From Mesostigma viride (lineage: Eukaryota > Streptophyta > Mesostigmatophyceae > Mesostigmatales > Mesostigmataceae), in the NCBI GenBank assembly GCA_009746045.1, contig RPFO01001815.1, positions 62,001 through 126,000 of the forward strand: DNA of 64,000 nucleotides, written 5' to 3'. Every line of letters starts with the position of its first letter. Position 1 is the stretch's first letter. Position numbers and translations under genes: made by a program. Under the pieces are notes generated by a model, which was given only the letters and a program-made list of their open reading frames with translations, ran no database searches and was not told where the DNA came from. Positions 20,801-30,378 of the stretch are shown here, in pieces.

Positions 20801-23361
20801 GAGGCGACGGGTGGGGGATATGGCTGCTCGGGTGAGTAATCCTGGCAGCGTGAATGGATGGTTTTTGTCTGGCTGAGCCCATGGACGGAGGAGCTGTGCA
20901 TTTGTTTTGACTCCAAGCGAGAAGCATGGCTTTCCATCTATCATACTTGCTAGTCCAGTAGGTGGTGGACACTGTAATTGTGCCCCTTGGGTGTTTATTA
21001 TGCTTTGCACTCCATTGGGTGCCTGGCATCGGGGGCAAGGTACACATGGCTTTGTGGATCATGGCGGACCGCCAGCTGAAGTAAGGCCTCGGGGCTGACT
21101 AAGCTGTCCCTTAGCTCTCCATGACAGGTATTGGGGGAAATATGTGTGACCTTACTTGCAGACCTATTGGACAGTCTCTTTTCTGTGGGTTCAGGGGGGG
21201 TTGCAGTGAGCATAAGTTGGACTGCTATGTGCGTGGAAAGCCAGGTTTTGACCATCGTAGGGCTCGTGGGCCTGGATGAAAGACGAACAATGGAGCATGC
21301 CCTTACATACTATCACAGGAGAGAGTGTCTGGCCAGCATTGTTTGCATACAGACAATCTCTTAGAGCTCCTCTGATTGAGACAAACTAGGAAACTGAGGC
21401 TAGCAGTAGGACATGGCCTGAATGCATGTGACTCGCCCTTGTCTTGCCGTAAGCATCATTGCAGATGCCCCTGATACCCATCAATGCATTAGCATAGTAG
21501 GTGTGATCATGCATGCATACGCAGTTTGGTGACGCAACCATGCCATTTCTACTACTATGAATGCATGTGTGCACGTACGCGCACGTATTGAGATTCAAAG
21601 GCTATTAGACTAGTTGAGTCGTCACTACTAATGATGTGAATGGGAAGAGAACCTACCAATGATAGCATAGTACATGTGTGATCTAGTGTCCTCCCTCTTA
21701 TTTCATACTTGGAATGGGAAGAGAACCTACCAATGATAGCATAGTACATGTGTGATCTAGTGTCCTCCCTCTTATTTCATACTTGGCTGTCCTTGCTTGC
21801 AGCGGTGGGCTGTCCAGGAGCACTTGTGCTTGTGTGTGAGTGATGGGGAGGTGCCGGGGGGGAATAAGGGGGGGGGGGGAGGGAGGGGAGGCACAGTAGA
21901 AGGGCGCGAGGGTGTGGACCTGGAAAATAAACACACAGCTGGTACTGTGCCTTTCCTCCATTTCGTGATTGCAGAGTTCCCCAACCCCCAGTGCACCTTC
22001 TATGACGAGGACGTCACCAATGTGGTGGCCACCTGTCCCACCCCGCTGGTGATAGAGGCCGCGGTGACACTTGGCCTTGAGAATTGCACAGCGCTGGAAA
22101 TCGACGTCGCCTCCCTCGTGCTCGCCATGTCCGACGCCTTCAACATCCCAATCTGCTCCATGGAAGCCGCCATTGCGCCCCCACCGGTTGGGCGTCACCG
22201 CCGCCTGCTTCAAGACTCCGGCAGTTTTCTTCATATTGGCATCCGTATCTTTGTAGCCGACCAAACGGATTTTCCCTACTTCACGTCTTTGCTCGAAGCA
22301 CCCCAGTTCGAAGAGGTTGTCGTTTCCTTTTTTGGGGAGCTTGGCAGCGTGTTTTCCTTCTCCGCTATTATCTCGACCATCGTGCTGTCCTCTGCCACCT
22401 CCGACCCTCACTTTGTGACGGCCCAAGGGAACAAGTTTGACTTCAACGGCATCGCGGGCCTATCCTACTGCATCCTGACCGACATCAACATGCACGTTAA
22501 CGCCCGTTTCATGGGTGCGGACGTCAGCACTTCCAAGGCGATATCCCTTGACAAGCCGGACACCCGCACGTGGCTGGACCAGGTGGCTGTCCTGTACGGT
22601 GGTGACCAGGTGCTGGTGGATTCAGCGTCAGTGCGAGGTGGCAGCTACGCGGGCGCCGTCGGGACCATCCGCGTGAACGGGGTAATCCTTTACTCTGTGT
22701 TTCAAGCTTGAACACGTCACTCTCTTACTCAGGCGTTTTCCATGGAAGTTTTGTGCTTTGTATCAGGTTTTCTCCCGGCTCCCACTGACCCCCTCACCCT
22801 GAAATGTGTTTGCACGTTAATCATGAATTGACCCTGCCTTGCGACCAATTTCTGTGGGACTGGTTTCATAACACATTGTCAAGTCATGACGCTAATACAC
22901 TTGCGGGCTGGATGATTAGTTGCAAGTATAGAGCACCTTTAAGCTAAGCTATCTATAATATCCCTTGTGCCGCCGTTGTCATCCCCCCCCCCCAAAAAAA
23001 AACATGGCATGCACATGCAATGCAGGAAGCGCTGGAGGGCCACTTGCTCGTGAAGAAGCTCCCCTCCGGCATCACAATCTCTCGCAAGAAGATGCGCGTG
23101 CTGATCACCGTCCCTGAGCTGGCGGTGGTGGAGGTGGAGGTGGTGCGCGCCGCGTTCTGGGAAGCTGGGTCAGGCCCCGGGCGCAACTTCATCAACCTCC
23201 AAATCAAGCAGTTCAATGGCTCAAGCGTGGCCCATGGCATCTTGGGCCAACACTTTGCGGGCCTGGTGGCTGATGGGGATGTTGCGGGTGCTGCTTCCGA
23301 CTATGCCACATCGGGCATTTTCGCCACTGACTGCCGGTTTAACCGCTTTGAGCTGGCTTGA
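5718..23361 (+). CDS. Modular Cys-rich secreted protein with C-terminal VWD/root-cap-like domain (partial, 9 exons seen)
   Basis: Proposed join: 5718-5894, 11661-11753, 12907-13098, 13987-14136, 15847-15975, 16861-17010, 20721-20831, 21975-22681, 23026-23361. The 5' end lies outside the window. Every intron has AG/GT borders, and the seven small exons are all phase 1 at both ends, so each adds or drops a module without changing frame. Each module reads roughly C-x-D, acidic spacer, D-x-G-C, x(4-12), P-x-C, variable loop, C. The last two exons carry a GRHRRLLQ tract and a DPHF...FDFNG...YC motif typical of von Willebrand D / plant root-cap-like domains, ending in YATSGIFATDC...RF. Such proteins are usually extracellular or wall-associated, but the signal peptide would be upstream and is not seen. 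The function is not known. Module-exon calls rest on reading frame and motif; transcripts could add or remove exons. Confidence 0.75.
5951..8099. repeat. 50-bp minisatellite, about 43 copies, with 650-bp higher-order repeat
   Basis: The unit is 50 bp, beginning TGATTTATGGGCATGCAGTT and ending in TTCTTTAGTA. Three diagnostic variants occur (TGATTT/TGATCT, TGAATA/TGGATA, GCATGCAG/GCATGGAG). Read as strings of variants, the 13 units at 6351-7000 and those at 7001-7650 have the same order, including one GCATGGAG unit each (6601 and 7251). This gives a 650-bp higher-order repeat. The array lies in the proposed 5.8-kb intron between the first two visible exons. Confidence 0.96.
8100..11660 (+). other. 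Interior of a long intron, no gene recognised
   Basis: No ORF above about 100 codons and no Cys-module exon with phase-1 borders was found here. The AT-richer sequence carries only short random ORFs. A small tandem duplication at 10674-10851 is listed separately. An additional small exon cannot be excluded by eye. Confidence 0.5.
10674..10851. repeat. Two-copy tandem duplication (86 and 92 bp)
   Basis: Two adjacent copies start GCTACCCCTGTA and end GAGTGGCACTTGA, differing by a short GAAGAAG-type insertion and several substitutions. No coding role is apparent; the repeat is in the long intron. Confidence 0.8.
11661..11753 (+). CDS. Exon b: Cys module (CLDSAPNDGRDSGC...PIC)
   Basis: The acceptor is GCTCAG|CT and the donor G|GTCAGT. 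The exon is 93 bp (31 codons), phase 1 at both ends, and is the shortest module. The translation has CLDSAPNDGRDSGC, then YPIC, then GEAC. It matches exon a at the CLDS start and at the D-x-GC and P-x-C positions. Confidence 0.75.
12907..13098 (+). CDS. Exon c: Cys module (CFDS...DLGC...PIC...VVC)
   Basis: The acceptor is ATGCAG|GG and the donor G|GTGCGT. The exon is 192 bp (64 codons), phase 1 at both ends. The translation has CFDSAEGAAPDLGC, an extended stretch with MDYLTGTRPAPIC, then a Gly/Pro/Tyr-rich loop to NVVC. This is the longest module. Confidence 0.75.
13987..14136 (+). CDS. Exon d: Cys module (CADS...DLGC...FC...AC)
   Basis: The acceptor is TTCCAG|TG and the donor A|GTAGGT. The exon is 150 bp, phase 1 at both ends. 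The translation has CADSESGSGGDLGC, then RKFC, then a loop with DTRETPNVMNNDGDYGWGG ending in AC. The reading frame stays open for a further 200 codons through the downstream 16-bp array, so intron retention would not immediately stop translation. Confidence 0.75.
14198..14523. repeat. 16-bp minisatellite, about 20 copies
   Basis: Tandem copies of CGGTGGCCACTTTGTG with CGGAGG, GGGTGG and a few CCGCCACTT variants. The period is not a multiple of three and the unit has no stop, so several frames on both strands stay open and give artefactual 100-250-codon ORFs. It starts about 60 bp downstream of the exon d donor. Confidence 0.95.
15847..15975 (+). CDS. Exon e: Cys module (CINDQSGDTPDTGC...PYC...YC)
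   Basis: The acceptor is GCGCAG|GC and the donor G|GTATGT. The exon is 129 bp (43 codons), phase 1 at both ends. The translation has CINDQSGDTPDTGC, then KPYC, an acidic loop (FLPDEGEDDAG) and YC. As with exon d, the frame remains open through the simple-sequence array that follows. Confidence 0.8.
16085..16396 (+). repeat. Purine-rich (GGAGGC)n / (GGGAGC)n microsatellite
   Basis: About 310 bp made of GGGGGA runs, then (GGAGGC)n, then (GGGAGC)n, with all the G-runs on the sense strand. It lies in the 885-bp intron after exon e. The sense RNA would be extremely G-rich and could form G-quadruplexes (inference). Confidence 0.95.
16861..17010 (+). CDS. Exon f: Cys module (CIATPSVSDVDLGC...PLC...SC)
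   Basis: The acceptor is CACGCAG|CC and the donor G|GTGAGT (strong consensus). The exon is 150 bp, phase 1 at both ends. The translation has CIATPSVSDVDLGC, then VPLC, a Ser/Asn/Phe loop, and ASC. The position and spacing of the four cysteines match the other modules. Confidence 0.8.
17808..20334. mobile_element. Non-autonomous TIR element (2.5 kb) with palindromic termini
   Basis: The ends are 27-bp terminal inverted repeats (17808-17834 and 20308-20334) that differ at two positions. They start GAAAGGGTTG and each contains GTAGACCGGTCTA; the left end carries the full 14-bp palindrome GTAGACCGGTCTAC. Internal ORFs are short and unrecognised, so the copy looks non-autonomous. Internal direct repeats include GCGCAATCGACAGATCTC near 17888 and 18076, and a roughly 32-bp pair near 19347-19410. 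No clean target-site duplication is visible (flanks AAGG and AAGT). It sits in the intron between exons f and g; subtracting it leaves about 1.2 kb, close to the sizes of neighbouring introns. Confidence 0.75.
20721..20831 (+). CDS. Exon g: Cys module (CQDTNNSTGEDRGC...PYC...GC)
   Basis: The acceptor is GTGCAG|TG and the donor G|GTGAGT. The exon is 111 bp (37 codons), phase 1 at both ends. The translation has CQDTNNSTGEDRGC, then KPYC, then a Gly-rich loop to YGC. An NST sequon is present in the first loop, compatible with a secreted protein. Confidence 0.8.
21638..21785. repeat. Exact 74-bp tandem duplication
   Basis: Two adjacent copies start GAATGGGAAGAGAACCTACC and end TTTCATACTTG, with the second beginning at 21712. 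No difference is visible, so the duplication is recent. It lies about 190 bp upstream of the VWD-exon acceptor, within the intron. Confidence 0.95.
21975..22681 (+). CDS. Exon h: RRLLQ segment plus VWD/root-cap-like domain, first part
   Basis: The acceptor is TTGCAG|AG (phase 1) and the donor GGG|GTAATC (phase 0). The exon is 707 bp. The first third has PQC and ATC cysteines and a hydrophobic, Val/Leu/Ala-rich stretch. GRHRRLLQDSGSF follows at about residue 77, a tract seen repeatedly in secreted green-algal proteins. From about residue 150, SDPHFVTAQGNKFDFNG and SYCILTD match the start of von Willebrand D-type and plant root-cap family domains (family recognition by motif only). The domain continues into the next exon. 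Without splicing, the frame stops shortly after the donor. Confidence 0.8.
23026..23361 (+). CDS. Exon i: VWD/root-cap-like domain, C-terminus and stop
   Basis: The acceptor is AATGCAG|GAA in phase 0, matching the phase-0 donor of exon h. It has 111 codons and a TGA stop. Beta-rich stretches (RKKMRVLITVPELAVVEVEV) are followed by HGILGQHF and YATSGIFATDC...RF. This resembles the GxLGQ and TSxLFxxDC...RF ends of plant root-cap family proteins. The match is from memory of the family and would need a profile search. The preceding intron is only 344 bp and carries a run of C then A before the acceptor. Confidence 0.8.
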   Translation, partial: EALEGHLLVKKLPSGITISRKKMRVLITVPELAVVEVEVVRAAFWEAGSGPGRNFINLQIKQFNGSSVAHGILGQHFAGLVADGDVAGAASDYATSGIFATDCRFNRFELA

Positions 23362-24380
23362 GAGGATTGGCTGGCGTTATTTTCTGCCCAGTCAGGTCAA
23401 ATGTGTGGTTGTCTGGCCAATTCCAGCAAACATCCGTACCGTCATGTTCTCTTAGAGAGGACGCGCCATACTTTCCCCTGCACCGTTGTGGACAACAAGC
23501 TCTGGCCTGGCAGGTCCTTATACAGGTTTATCAGAGACACAATGCCGGGGCCCTGTTACTGTGGCAACGATGGTTGACTACGTTGCAACCCTACCTCAAG
23601 CATTTGATCAATAATCTCACCTGACACACCTCAGTTTACTTTTGTCGTGGGGAATATTCTCCACTCCCTAATTTCCTTTTCCTATTTTACTTTTCTATAC
23701 CTTATCATATGTATGCATGTTATCTATGATCCTTTTATCTTTCTAATATTGCTCTTCTTTCTACTACCTTTACGATTGCTACTTTTACTTTTTGCTCTTG
23801 TTTTTATTTTCTTTCTGCTTCTGTAACAACCAAAAGTGAGTCTAGTTGTTACATCCTGTGTTGCGTTGTGTTATCCAGTGTGGTTTTTTATTATAGTGTT
23901 GTGGCCCAGCACTATAATCCCGAACGGGCGCAACAATGAAATAAATTGTGTCTTTGGCTTGCTTTCATAGTCCGCGGGACTTGAGGACTCATTTCGGGAC
24001 TCATTTGGGGTTTTGTCCTTAGTTTAAGGACTTCTGTGTGAAATTATGATTGTTTGTGTTATTCTGTAACAAGAAAAAATGATTTGTTGTTACGTCCTTT
24101 GTTTTGTGAACGTTTGGCTTTTATTCGAGGACTTTTGGATCAGTATTGAGAAAGTTATGAGGCTTCCAAGAAGGCGGTTCTTGAAACTTGTACTTTGTCA
24201 ACCGACTGTCAGAAGCCCTTATTGGTCGTGGCCTGATCCACGTGGGGTTATAGTTTGTTGGTCGGTACTACCAAGTCTTAAATGTTCCTTTGGGACTTGA
24301 GTGCTTACTACAGATTCAGGATCTCATGTCTAGATTCTGCCAGGCTGTGTGTGGTGTTGTTCTGTTTTGTGTGACTAGGA
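23362..24380 (+). other. 3' flank of the modular gene with two TGTAAC stem-loops
   Basis: There is no coding sequence. Two similar stem-loops occur: 23822-23853 (TGTAACAAC pairing with GTTGTTACA, 9 bp) and 24065-24094 (TGTAACAA with TTGTTACG, 7 of 8). TGTAA is the usual green-algal poly(A) signal, so either could mark the transcript end, but this is inference. The rest is AT-rich with no recognised feature. Confidence 0.4.
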
Positions 24381-24403
24381 TTAATTAATTAATTATCAAC
24401 ATC

Positions 24404-24417
24404 ACTCCGTTGGGAGT
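24404..24417 (-). other. LINE-type 3' stem-loop, copy C
   Basis: On the plus strand ACTCC-GTTG-GGAGT: a 5-bp stem and 4-base loop, directly before the TTAA tail. The sense RNA loop is CAAC. Confidence 0.75.
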
Positions 24418-24817
24418 AGATGTAGCACATAGCCCTGAGAAGGGGCATATGGCTTTTAATACATTCTAGGCTACTTCATGCAAGGGTGGGAATGTAAGCT
24501 ACCCCTGCTCTAGGTGCACCAAGGCACCTGCACCCTCATGATGTATCGCGCTATGCCCAGTTAAGGGGGAGCGTGGCATGTGGGGGAAGATCATCGTGGC
24601 TATACAGGAGCTATGGCATGGCTTCTCAGCAGAGAGTGACTCCCTGCATGGGCACAACATTACTAAATAAGGCTAGGCATCGTCTGGAGTGTGGCTCATC
24701 ATAGGCACACATGTACATGACTAAAAAGGCTAGGCCTCAGCTGGTATAGTGCCTGTAGTAGGCGGGCATGTACAAGGCCACTGTCTAACTATTCTACACT
24801 ACTGCTGCTGTATTCCC

Positions 24818-26120
24818 CTAGGCTGGGGCTGGAGTTGCTGGGGCCGCGGTGGTCGAGGGGGTCGCTTGCCAGGGCTTGTGGCCGACGTAGATGGCCGCCC
24901 CCTTCCAGTACACCGGCTGGCCCGCCTTGGTCTGCCGGAGCTGGGTGTAGGTCGGCCATAGCTCCCGTCGCCGTTGTTGCTGTGCCAGGGTCAAGTCGTC
25001 GTCCACGGTGAAGGGAGTATTCGCGAGCCGCTTGCGGCGTCTGAGAAACGAAATCTTGTCCGCTGGGCTATCAAAGATGAGAAGAAGCGGAGGCGCCCCT
25101 GCCTTACCCCGCGCGCGGGGGAGGCGGTGGGCGGTCAGCTTGATCTCACCAAGAAGGCCCATGCGTGCAAGGATTTTGCTCTCAAACGCACGTGCAAGCT
25201 TCTCGGAATTCTCACCTTCTTCCATGTCCAAGTTCTTGAGTATGGCGTTGAGGCTGCGCTTGTCGAGCTCGGCCTCCTCGCGGAGGTCAAGCGTCTGCCG
25301 CTGGAGCTGGGCTGCGACGGCGGAGGTGGTGGAGGTGGTATGTTGCTTAAGCATGTCCGCCCAGGTCGTGATGGGAGGAGCATCGCCGGCCAGGCCCGCC
25401 GGGGCTGGCTTGGCAGCAATGTCCTTCACTGCCTGGGCGGTGAGGCCTGCTGTGTTCTGCAAGACCTCGATAGCGATTGCATTATCCTTGAGGCGCTGGT
25501 CGATGTCACGGAGCTGGGCGGTGATGGAGTCGGTGGAGGGGGGAGGGGTGGAGGCGAGGAGGGTGGCGGTGGCGGTGGGGATGGTGGGAAGCTCAGCAGC
25601 CAGCGTGCCGCCAATTGCCGCCACACCTGCTGCAAGAGGGGTCACGTGCTGCTCGAAAGCTTCCTTGAGGAGGGTGCGGATGGTGGCTTCGGTGGGGAAG
25701 GTGGGGGGGGCGGTGGGGAAGCCCAGATCTCGGATTCGGAGCGTCCAACAAGGGAGCAGAGGGCGAAGCGTTGAAGCCTGGGGCGAGGCATGCGGTGAAT
25801 GATTGGGAGAGCCTCGGCGGGGTCGACAAGCTTGCCGTCACCAGGCCAGCGGCCACGGTTGTGGGACGTGAGGTACACGCACAGGGCTAGAAGCGAGGCG
25901 TGATTGCCGTAATACAAGTCTTCCATGAACCAACCGGGGCTGCGCTGCCAGAAGCCGGGGCTGTTGACGTCAAAGGAGCGCTCTTCCCAGGGCGGCTCAG
26001 CAGAGCGACTGCGCTTAGGTTCAGGCGATGCTGATGGCGAGGCGAGCCCGGAAGGCTGGGCGAGCACCAGTGCACTACTAGTGTCACCGTTGCCATCTGG
26101 GCCGGTTGGCGAAGCTGCAG
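24818..26120 (-). pseudogene. ORF1-like RNA-binding protein gene (frameshifted), copy C
   Basis: The N-terminal frame (from about 26120) is Ser/Pro/Arg-rich and includes SPEPKRSRSAEPP and a region matching copy D. The frame breaks inside an eight-G run at 25703-25710. The C-terminal frame (25645-24818, 275 codons) then has a coiled-coil stretch (LREEAELDKRSLNAILKNLD), an RRM-like part (LLLIFDSPADKISFLRRRKR) and a C-terminal domain (TVDDDLTLAQQQRRRELWP, then VYWKGAAIYV). This is the plan of L1-type ORF1 proteins, which coat element RNA. No in-frame ATG is found upstream, so the start is lost or shifted. The single homopolymer break may be an assembly error. Confidence 0.7.
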
Positions 26121-26499
26121 CCGTGACTAGGATGGATACGAAGATCTCGTTTAGAATTCCATGATTTTGATTGGTTCTCTTCAGGCTAAGGTTGAGGCAT
26201 GCTCGACAAGCACGTCGATATCAAGGACGTGGGTACGCCATTGTTGGGACGTTGGTTTTGATCCATCATGGTATAATAAAGCTTGTCTTTGTTGTCCATT
26301 CATAAGAGCCCTTTGGTACTAGACTACTTTCAGTTCCACAGAAACGTCTAGGGCGCAAGCTTGTCTTTGTGTCTACAAGGGGTGTGGTTCCTCAAATCAC
26401 GTGCTGTGGAATCTCCATCTCAACGTTGCCTGGATACTTGAAGTTCTGTGATCCAGGAAGGCCACCCAGGTAAAAGATCTTTCATATTTGGACTATGGA
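26121..26499. other. Spacer between retroelements, nothing recognised
   Basis: About 380 bp of mixed-composition sequence with no ORF, repeat or terminal motif that I can identify. Confidence 0.4.
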
Positions 26500-26526
26500 T
26501 GATTAAAAAAATTAAATTATAACATG

Positions 26527-26540
26527 CCTCCGTGGGGAGG
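26527..26540 (-). other. LINE-type 3' stem-loop, copy A
   Basis: On the plus strand CCTCC-GTGG-GGAGG. The outer base pair is C-G where copy C has A-T, so both sides of the stem changed together. Confidence 0.75.
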
Positions 26541-26627
26541 TCATGTAGCACATATTTCATGATGGATGGGGTGGAGGAAGCCGCGTGATCGAACTATCCT
26601 AACTCTATCTAGAAAAGCCTAACTACA

Positions 26628-29600
26628 CTACTCATCAAAACGCCTCCTCCGCTTGGGGGGAGGTGGCTTGCCCACAGGGTCGGGCGTGTGTGCCTTGACA
26701 ATCTTCTTCCACCGCTCCTTGTCCTGCATGGCAGTCCAAAGACGGGAGAGAGAGTGGATGCGGTACTCAAACTGGGCTGGGACCACTAGGTCGTCCAGCA
26801 ACATCTGGGTATAGGTCATGGCATGTTTCCCTACCTTTTTAGGAATGTTCTTGGGGCCAGGCCAGGTCAAAATGTGCCGCCCCGGTTGGCCGAGCCGCTG
26901 GGGACCGGCCAGACCAAGGGCGGTGTCGACCTGGCTGGTGCGAGCAAGATGTCCTACAAATGCTATCCTACGCTGTCTAATCTCGTCCGAAATACGCGGC
27001 ATACCGTGATACAAAGACTCTAAGGACCTACGCTGAGAAAACCCGACATTCAGGACCTGTCGGAGCATCCGGGTTACCGTGCCGTCTAGCTTGGCTGCCA
27101 GTGTTGCCGTGAGTGTCCATGCCTCGGCGCCATACGTGAGCACCGTGAGGACGAGGACCTTGAAGAGCATGCGCTTGCGGTGCTCGTCCAGGCCCTTGGA
27201 GCGCCAGTAGGTGTTGAGCGAACGGAGCTTGGCCCAGGAAAGGCCGATGCGGGTGTCCACATCGTCGGCAGTGTCCGGAAGCCAACTCCCCAACAGCTTG
27301 AAGCGGTCGCGGAGTGGGACCTCCGTCCCGTCTAGCAGGCGCGGCAGCGGTGGGCGACTGGAGGCCCCAATCACCATCGCCTCAGTTTTGACACTAATCT
27401 CCAACCCCACCGCCCTCGCCTCCAGGCCCAGACAGTCCAGCCAGGTCTGAATGTGCTCGGGGCGCGCGATGAGGGTGGTGTCGTCCGCGTAAATCAGGCG
27501 GTAACCCGTGCTAACCCCGCCGTGCCCACGCTCGTTAAGGATGTCCAAGCCTGGCTCGAACCCCTTAAGAGCAGTAAAGCGCGCACGTGCCTGGCGCATG
27601 ACGTGGTCCACGACAATAATGAACAGGTATGGAGACAGGACACAACCTTGCCACACCCCGTGGTGAAGGGGGAATGGTGGGGTGGTGCCTTCCGCAGTCC
27701 GCACTACTGCCTGTGAGCCCTCATACAGTCGGCGAATGGCAGCAATAAACGCTGGTGGCACGCGGTCCAGAGCTAGGATGGCCCAAAGAGCCTCCCAGAG
27801 GACCGTGTCAAAGGCCTTGATATAGTCAACAAAAATGAGGACCAGCGGCAAACTGTCAGGGGGAAGGCGACGCACCTCCTCCATCAACCGGCGCGCGACA
27901 AACACAGCCATGACAGTGTTACGACCACTACGGAAACCCATCTGAGACTCACCCAGGTGTGGGTCCAGCGCGGCGCGGAGCCTGTGCAGCATCATGCGCA
28001 TGAAGACCTTCAGCGCGGCGCTCTGGAGGCAGACACCCCGGTAGTTACCGGGGTCAGCAGCAGAGCCCTTCTTGTACAGCATGACGCGGATGGCCGTCTG
28101 CCACTCAGCAGGCGGAGGCTCGTCAGAGAGCAGGACACGGTTGCAGAACGCCAGCAGAAGATCCCTAACCGCCAGATCAGGGGTCTTCAGCAGCTCAGCA
28201 GAAAGGTGGTCGGCCCGACCGCCGCATCGTACCGCAGGCGAGCAAGGGCGCCGTCCAATTCCTCCAAAGTGAAGGGGTGGACGACGTCGTTGGTGGCAAG
28301 GCAGCCCTCCTTCAAGGCGGGGACTTGGTAGTCCGCGGCCGAGGAGGGGGGCGCTGGCGGCGGCGGGGGTCCGGCGACCCCGAGGCGGGCGGCCGTCTCG
28401 GGGTGAAGCGGCGGGGGGGGGCGCGAGCCCCACCGGTCAAGGAAACATTGTGGGCCAACCAGCGGTCAAGGCTTACCGGCGCCGTGCCGTCCCCCGTGTG
28501 CTCCACCGGGGTGCGCTGCCGCCGGCCGCCGAGCCGGTCGAGGTGGTACCACATGTCCTTGCCCTGGTTGCGAGCCTGGCAGGCCTTGGCATCCGCGATG
28601 CACTGGGCCGCCTCCGCGTCCTGAGCATGCTCGTAGGCCTCCACAAGGGCGGCCTTGAGCAATGGTTTCTGCAGCGGGTCCCGGTTACGCTTGAGGCGGT
28701 GCCGGGCGGCCAAGACCTTGGGGTCCTGGCGGTAGAGCGGGCCGGGGCGGCGGCGGGGCATGACCGGCAGGTGCCGGGCCGCCAGCAACGGGGCACGGGC
28801 CGCAAAGCCCGCAAAAATGGCTGCGTTGGGGGCACCCTTGTCCAGCTCGTCGACGTCCGCCCGGGCGTCCAGTGCCGACAGGTACTTCCGTCGGCACCAG
28901 TTCCGCTCGTGCTCGGCGTCCGTCCAGTCCTCAGGATCTCCCTTGACCGGACGTAGAGCAGACCAGTCAGGGCGGACCACTGGGGCGCGGCGCGCGGGGA
29001 CGTGGAACCGGAGCCGAAGGGTCGCGCGCACCAACCGGTGGTCAGAGCACACCGTGGGCGTGTCAAACACTCGGGTGTCCAGAACCGAGGTACACCTGGG
29101 CTGCCGTACCACCACGTAGTCCAGACAGGCCTGACGGCCGTTAGGGCCACGAAAAGTGACCAAGTCCTGGGAGGGACGTTGGAAGTGGCAGTTGACAGCA
29201 ACCATCCCGCTATCCCGCAAAAAGGCAGAAAACAGGGGAGTGTTGTCATTAGCAGCAGTGTCAGCAGGCGCAAAGCGACTGCCAGCAGTACCCACGGGGA
29301 GCGTGGCATTGGCGTCTAGCAGCATAACCAAAAAGTGGCGGGCCGGGGTGGCCCCCTCAAGGCTATGCAAGTCCTCGAAGAACTTCTGGCGTTCCAACGC
29401 AGGTAGACCACTATGGGGTGCGTAGCCCACCCCCACCGTGAGGTGGTGTTTAGACCGCCCCTCGACGGAGGTGAAGTGTGCTACCATAAGGCGTGGCGTT
29501 AGAAACTTAAGCGTGCTGAGGCTAGCAACTGCCAGCGGCGAACACAAAAGACCAACACCACCTTGGCCAGACGTACCGCTGCCAGCGAAGAAAAACCGCC

Positions 29601-29913
29601 AGCCACCCGCCAAGCGATCAGTGCTCACCATGCCAAGTGGCACCGTGCGGCGGTGTTCCTGGACGCCTAATATAGACACACGATGCTCAATGCAAAATGC
29701 GACTAGCTCCTCTACCCGGCAGCTATGGTCGTCATCTAGCAATGTGCGGGTGTTAAAAGTGGCAAGGGCCAAGGATGCCTGCTGGCCCACCAGGGGAGGA
29801 CGACGATGGGTGATGGGGGTGGATGCGGCGGGGGGTGGAGGTGGGGGTGAAACGGAGGGGGGAAGGGAAGCGGTAGAAATAGTGCTTTTCATCGCATTTA
29901 TTTTGTCCTGCAA
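26628..29913 (-). pseudogene. LINE ORF2: endonuclease-reverse transcriptase, broken by two frameshifts
   Basis: The N-terminal frame (29913-28312, 533 codons) is an APE-type endonuclease: FNTRTLLDD near residue 52, GVQEHRR with the catalytic Glu near 80, LLDANATLPVG, and VCSDHRLV for the SDH motif. The C-terminal frame (28433-26628, 601 codons) is the reverse transcriptase: FVDYIKAFDTV, GVWQGCVLSPYLFI, YADDTTLIA, then LGSWLPD, YGAEAWTL and FVGHLARTSQVDT, ending KRRRRFDE. Between them the true frame is the third one, bounded by a nine-G run (28413-28421) and a one-base deficit near 28211-28220. Repairing both would give one protein of about 1,090 residues. The first break may be a sequencing error. 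The protein would nick DNA and copy element RNA by target-primed reverse transcription. Confidence 0.85.
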
Positions 29914-30378
29914 GCGTAGGATGCGAGCCTGCCGCTTGCTCGGGGTATTCGGGGTTGGGCTGATTGCACAACGCCGAGGCGTAGGTAATCTAGCAAACGT
30001 TGGGTTTTACGAATCTGACATTTGACAGATGAGGTTGTGGCCCGAAATACCGGCACCACCATGGCTTTCACCCGACGGTTAGGTCGAGGCATGGTAGTGG
30101 AACGGGACTGTTTAGAGGCTGTCCCCGAAGCCTGTTAGCCGCGAGCCGACGAGGAAGGTTGTCTACCTACTGTCTACCAACAGAGGCAGCACCCTTCTGG
30201 CTAGACACCTGACGAGACTCCGCTCCGGGGGTGTTAATCGGAACACCTGTAAGCCTCTGCCCACCAAGAATGCTGCGAAGGAGCCATCCTGAAGCAGACG
30301 CAGCTTAATGCGCTTACCCGGGGTCTCGTGCTCTTGGCTCCTGGACGATGGTGCTGTTCCACACCGCGCTCCTCGCCT

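Larger units (their letters stand above)
24381..26120 (-). mobile_element. ORF1-only non-LTR element, copy C
   Basis: In minus orientation it has an ORF1-like gene, about 430 bp of 3' UTR, a stem-loop at 24404-24417 and a TTAATTAATTAATTA tail at its 3' end (24381-24395). No endonuclease or reverse-transcriptase sequence lies between the ORF1 stop and the tail. Its 3' UTR and gene are close relatives of copy D (32879-34815). The 5' end is not defined; similarity to copy D fades near 26120. Confidence 0.75.
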
